In this document: positions 60,670 through 64,000 of the stretch, in pieces | Layout: every line of letters starts with the position of its first letter | How positions within the stretch are numbered: the first letter of the stretch is position 1 | From: Ilyomonas sp964249755 | Lineage (GTDB): Bacteria > Bacteroidota > Bacteroidia > Chitinophagales > Chitinophagaceae | Direction of reading: 5' to 3' | DNA length: 64,000 bases | NCBI GenBank assembly: GCA_964249755.1 | Contig: CAXUDB010000002.1 | Location: 806,001 to 870,000, forward strand | Program-made: the position numbers and the translations under genes | The notes under the pieces: generated by a model | Databases searched by the model: none | Told to the model about the DNA's origin: nothing | Seen by the model: only the letters and a program-made list of their open reading frames with translations

Positions 60670-62178
60670 CTATAGAATGGGTTTTCTTAATAGGGGTAAA
60701 CTCATGCAATGCGCACCGCCACGTGCACGGGAAAGTTCATTGCTGGGTAAAGTAATAATGGTATTCTTTACCGTATCGGGCTTTAGTTCGCCTTTTTCAA
60801 ATTTGGTAAATAGCTCTGTAGTTTTAATAACGGTAAAGCCGTTTTCCTGGAAAGCATTCAGTGTTTCTTCGTTGCGGTCGTAAGCAATGGCAACCCCATC
60901 TTTTAAAGCAAGCAAATTGCACGAATCGGTCCATTGCTCGCGTTCATCGTACGGGAAAATGTTATTGCCGCTATAAATAATCTTCACCTCGTTTTCAGGA
61001 ACACCAAAGTCTTTAATGCTGATGTTGCGCAGCAAATCTTCCAAGCCTTTAAACAACACATCCTGCCGGTAATCGGCAGACGGATTGTAGGCTTCATTTC
61101 TCGCTTTGAAGAAGCGAAATATCTCAACGCCTTCAAAGGTCTCATCGCTGTAAGCCATATCGCTGTAATAAGAGAACTTGCGCTGGTTGCGCTCATGTAT
61201 CAGCTCTTCGCTGAACCGGCCAAACAACACCCACACATCGCGTCGTACATGCGTAAACACCGTATCAATGTGCATGATCGCACGCTGGCTGGGTATCTTT
61301 ATCACCGATACTTTTTCAATGCCCGTGTTCCGCTTAAAAACAGCATGAATGATTTTATTAATGGCACTTACGGTAGTTCGTTCACTGCATCCTACCAACA
61401 AATGGTTGGGCGCAATCATCATAATATCGCCGCCTTCCAATGATGTCTTGCGTTCATTTTTATGTACTTCATCCAGCAGGAAAAAATCACTTGATTCATT
61501 GATCTCGATTACGTTGTTTGGGTTCTCTGTGAGCAACTGGTGAAACACGATATAACGCATGAGCAGCGATTCGCGCTCACGTGCTTCTGTGGCCGCTTTG
61601 CTCAATAAAATATGATCGTTGATAACAATGCTGATGTCTCTTGTAAATATTAAGTTGGGTAAGGGTTGAAAGATAAACTGCACACCACGCTTGCGGCTTT
61701 GTGGCAGCGTTCCGGTGATGAGCACTTTCGCCAACTGGTGCTCATCGCTGATGTTGCAAAGCTCTTTCTCTATGGCATAGCTGCAGCCTTCTGTGGCGCA
61801 CACGGCAGCAATAATGCGGTCGCGAAGATGCTCATTCTGCAGCACTTTTGCCAGCAGGTATTCTACATCCAGCACCTTATCGCTGTTGAAATAATCGGGG
61901 TGGCCGGGCTTGAAGCAGTCGAATTGCTCATCATCTTTCTGAGTAGCCTCACAGGCTTTTATCAATTCCAATTTGCCGGGATCCAAAAAGTATAAAAGTA
62001 GCTTTACATAATCGTTGTACTCGCGCCGCATTTGTTTCAGGTACACCGTATCATCATATAGCCAGTCTTTGAATTTGCTGGGAACGATTTTTCCGATACC
62101 GCCATCGGGACTATGAATGATGATGCGTTGCAGCGCGCCGATTTCTGAAGTAACGCCGATTGTATTTTCTAATGACAT
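60670..62178 (-). CDS. Arginine deiminase-family amidinotransferase
   Basis: From the ATG at 62178 the protein is 502 residues and belongs to the GME superfamily: SEIGALQRIIIHSPDGGIGK near residue 9, NLIFTRDISIVINDHILLSKA, SLEGGDIMMIAPNHLLVGCSERT with the active-site His region, HIDTVFTHVRRDVWVLF and the nucleophile Cys (ARGGAHCMSLPL, 12 residues from the end). It should deiminate arginine (or a related guanidine) to citrulline and ammonia. It is longer than canonical ArcA (about 410), with an extra segment around residues 60-130. It is adjacent to ctlX. An alternative ATG lies at 62187. Confidence 0.87.
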   Translation of the reverse strand: MSLENTIGVTSEIGALQRIIIHSPDGGIGKIVPSKFKDWLYDDTVYLKQMRREYNDYVKLLLYFLDPGKLELIKACEATQKDDEQFDCFKPGHPDYFNSDKVLDVEYLLAKVLQNEHLRDRIIAAVCATEGCSYAIEKELCNISDEHQLAKVLITGTLPQSRKRGVQFIFQPLPNLIFTRDISIVINDHILLSKAATEARERESLLMRYIVFHQLLTENPNNVIEINESSDFFLLDEVHKNERKTSLEGGDIMMIAPNHLLVGCSERTTVSAINKIIHAVFKRNTGIEKVSVIKIPSQRAIMHIDTVFTHVRRDVWVLFGRFSEELIHERNQRKFSYYSDMAYSDETFEGVEIFRFFKARNEAYNPSADYRQDVLFKGLEDLLRNISIKDFGVPENEVKIIYSGNNIFPYDEREQWTDSCNLLALKDGVAIAYDRNEETLNAFQENGFTVIKTTELFTKFEKGELKPDTVKNTIITLPSNELSRARGGAHCMSLPLLRKPIL

Positions 62179-62289
62179 GCCAACCATTGAGGTGCAAAAG
62201 AAGGGAAAAGATTTTGAACCGGGAAAGAGGGTGGGATAGCGCATCATTGGTACGGATTATGGGAAAAGGATGGGTAAACAATAAAAACC

Positions 62290-62715
62290 ATGAGTTCATC
62301 GGAAGAAAACATATCGCTGGAACAAAGCAACATTACCGACGTTTATACGCAGGAGAACATCAATCATTATTATCACAACAAGAGCCATATTGATAACCGG
62401 TTGCGGCACCTGGAAATAGAAACCAGCATTGAACAGATTTTTGCTTTGCACGATGTTGCCAACGTGACGGCCGGTGTGCTGCTGAGTGTTGTATCGGGCA
62501 AAAAGAAATGGCTGGTGCTTCCCCTGCTGGTTGCAGTGGCGCAATCGGTTCATGTAATGAGTGGTGTTCGCTTGGGAACGTCTTTGCTGCACCAGTATGG
62601 TTTCCGTACAAAAGCAGAAATTGATAAAGAAAAGTATGCACTGAAAGCCCTTCGCGGCGACTTCCACTATGAAATAGAAGTGCCCAATGCGGTGTGGGAT
62701 GCGGTGAATAAATGA
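62290..62715 (+). CDS. Conserved-looking protein of unknown function
   Basis: The 141-residue product has a polar N-terminus (LEQSNITDVYTQENINHYY), a hydrophobic middle (VANVTAGVLLSVVSGKKKWLVLPLLVAVAQSVHVMSG) and a helix-rich C-terminus (TKAEIDKEKYALKALRGDFHYEIE). There is no signal peptide. I do not recognise the family. It is divergent from the deiminase gene (111 bp gap). Confidence 0.65.
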   Translation: MSSSEENISLEQSNITDVYTQENINHYYHNKSHIDNRLRHLEIETSIEQIFALHDVANVTAGVLLSVVSGKKKWLVLPLLVAVAQSVHVMSGVRLGTSLLHQYGFRTKAEIDKEKYALKALRGDFHYEIEVPNAVWDAVNK

Positions 62716-62719
62716 TTCG

Positions 62720-62808
62720 ATGTCCGATGTTAGCTGTACAATGTGAAGTCAACTGTTGACCGTCAGCTGTTCACTGTTGTCCCACATCGTACAGCTAACA
62801 TCGTACAT
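62720..62808. terminator. Inverted repeat, likely bidirectional terminator
   Basis: 62725-62745 and 62783-62803 are reverse complements with one mismatch (core GATGTTAGCTGTACA), extending to about 26 bp with one more mismatch. The 37-bp loop contains a short palindrome (GTCAACTGTTGAC). It lies between two convergent genes but lacks a long T-run. Confidence 0.6.
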
Positions 62809-62811
62809 AAA

Positions 62812-63468
62812 CTAATACTTATGATCCGGCTTTATCATAGCGGGGTAAGCTTTTTGAAAAGCGATAATTTCGGGAATGCTTACGTGCTGCACATATCCCT
62901 GACCCGGATTGTTTTCAATAAAGTTTTGATGATACCCTTCGGCTTCCCAAAACTTACTAAATGGCATTACCTGCGCTGCAATGGGTTGTTTGTATTTCGG
63001 CTGAAGACTTTTGATGTAGCTTTCTATTTCAGTCTTTTCTTTCCCATTGCGGTAGAAAGCAATGGAACGGTATTGTGTTCCTACATCATTACCCTGCCCG
63101 TTTACCTGCGTGGGATCCTGCCCGGCAAAATACACTTTCAATAAATCGGGGAAAGTGATTTGCGTTGAATCATAATACACATTTACGGTTTCAGCGTGGC
63201 CCGTATTACCGGTTTCTATTATTTCGTAAGACGGGTTTTTAGTAGTGCCACCAGCATAGCCGGAAACTGCTTCCTTTACACCCTTTACGCTTTCAAACAA
63301 GGCTTCTTCATGCCAAAAACAACCGGCGGCAAAAGTGGCAACTTTATATTGTGACAGTTCTTTTGCAGCAGGATGCGCCGTCTTTTGGGGCACCTTGTTC
63401 TGCCCACAGGCAACGGTAGTAAAAATGATGGAAAGAGCAACAAAAAATGTAGCTAACTGTGTCTTCAT
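62812..63468 (-). CDS. msrA: Peptide-methionine (S)-S-oxide reductase MsrA, lipoprotein form
   Basis: From the ATG at 63468 the 218-residue product has a lipoprotein signal (IIFTTVAC, Cys about residue 21) and then a full MsrA domain: catalytic Cys in AAGCFWHEEALFESVKGV, YAGGTTKNPSYE, GHAETVNVYYD, FAGQDPTQVNGQGNDVGTQYRS (the recycling region) and a C-terminal FIENNPGQGYVQHVSIP. It repairs oxidised Met in envelope proteins. Domain length fits the family. A slightly upstream in-frame ATG (63480) is an alternative. Confidence 0.93.
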   Translation of the reverse strand: MKTQLATFFVALSIIFTTVACGQNKVPQKTAHPAAKELSQYKVATFAAGCFWHEEALFESVKGVKEAVSGYAGGTTKNPSYEIIETGNTGHAETVNVYYDSTQITFPDLLKVYFAGQDPTQVNGQGNDVGTQYRSIAFYRNGKEKTEIESYIKSLQPKYKQPIAAQVMPFSKFWEAEGYHQNFIENNPGQGYVQHVSIPEIIAFQKAYPAMIKPDHKY

Positions 63469-63586
63469 GTCTTTTTGCATTGTATAGGTAAAGTTACGAA
63501 ATGCCTTGTCAGAAGGTTGTTAAGGAAAAGTCCCTTTTTTATTGCGGGAGTGGCGGCATGTATCTTGTTTGCTTTTCGCAAACAGA

Positions 63587-64000
63587 ATGATGGCTATGAA
63601 AAACCTTTTGCCCGTATTGACATTTGTTGTGTTCTTCTTTTGCGAATGCAAATCGCAGCCACAGACTGATTCGGCTTCTGTTTATACTTATCAAAAAGGA
63701 TCTCCGGATGGCATTGGTAAGTGGTATATGGGACGAGAGATCGCTTATGTGATGGGGGCATCCGGCGCGGCCTGGTTAGAGCGCGACGAACGGCAAAAAG
63801 AAGAAAACACCGAATTGGCCATACAGAACATGAAACTCAAAGGAGATGAAACAGTTGCAGACATCGGCGCGGGCTCCGGCTATTATACGTTTCGTATGGC
63901 GAAGTTGCTGCCCAAAGGGAAGGTATATGCAGTAGATGTGCAAGACGAAATGCTGAGCATTTTGAAAGACCGGAAAGAGAAATTGAAAGCCCAAAATGTG
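63587..64000 (+). CDS. Class I SAM-dependent methyltransferase (partial, C-terminus beyond window)
   Basis: The frame starts at one of several clustered ATGs (63587, 63590, 63596) and stays open to the window end (138 codons visible). It has a hydrophobic N-terminus (LLPVLTFVVFFFC, resembling a lipoprotein signal with Cys near residue 18 of the short version) followed by the SAM-binding motif I VADIGAGSGYYTFRMA and the acidic residue region VYAVDVQDEMLSIL. The methyl acceptor cannot be told. If the lipobox is real, it would be an unusual envelope-bound methyltransferase. Confidence 0.75.
   Translation, partial: MMAMKNLLPVLTFVVFFFCECKSQPQTDSASVYTYQKGSPDGIGKWYMGREIAYVMGASGAAWLERDERQKEENTELAIQNMKLKGDETVADIGAGSGYYTFRMAKLLPKGKVYAVDVQDEMLSILKDRKEKLKAQNV

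Overview
The window looks like chromosomal DNA of a Bacteroidetes bacterium, most likely a member of the Chitinophagaceae. The signs are type IX secretion (T9SS) C-terminal sorting domains, a DUF5686/carboxypeptidase-regulatory protein, a DUF6600 protein, cysteine lipoproteins, near absence of Shine-Dalgarno sequences, futalosine-pathway menaquinone synthesis (MqnA) and a ligase-associated DEXH helicase. The taxonomic call is inference from gene content; no rRNA is present.

Layout. 1-15.5 kb is mostly housekeeping: a cut glycosyltransferase, mqnA, purB, prfC, an HscA-type Hsp70, a GNAT protein, an MBL-fold hydrolase, the DEXH helicase, a 5'-nucleotidase split into two genes, dnaA, then tRNA-Ser(GCT), a decayed tRNA-Pro-like remnant and tRNA-Pro(TGG). 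15.6-23.8 kb is a signalling island of seven same-strand genes: four stand-alone receiver proteins and three histidine kinases. One kinase carries a well-preserved ethylene-receptor-type membrane domain. 24.7-28 kb is a decaying stretch: an adhesin-like gene with an in-frame stop, an HU-family remnant, and a T9SS cargo gene whose signal peptide is out of frame at an A7 tract. 28-31.3 kb holds a secreted GH13 amylase. 31.8-38.6 kb encodes a periplasmic-type molybdenum hydroxylase with two tandem Mo-subunit paralogues, an FAD subunit and a Tat-exported [2Fe-2S] subunit, followed by an amidohydrolase.

40-47.9 kb carries tRNA-Leu(CAG), a LuxE-like acyl-activating protein, a lipoprotein, a UbiA-like membrane protein, an M42 peptidase, two membrane-associated unknowns, a GATase-like protein and a DUF6600 protein. 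48.0-50.2 kb is the most unusual architecture: two same-strand genes (an EamA transporter and a two-TM unknown) separated and flanked by about 130-200 bp folded spacers with complementary GTTRGYGGC-type ends, resembling integron gene cassettes. 50.7-64 kb has a half-size TauE/SafE protein, pyrophosphatase, DUF4878 and DUF5686 proteins, penicillin acylase, an orphan DNA adenine methylase behind a 43-bp tandem repeat array, an arginine deiminase/CtlX pair, MsrA and the start of a methyltransferase.

Non-coding repeats are plentiful and of several distinct kinds: 21-bp heptad-type tandem repeats (two loci), 43-bp tandem repeats, two inverted-repeat elements, a perfect 58-bp palindrome and the cassette-like spacers. 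All comparisons to families are from memory; no database search was run.
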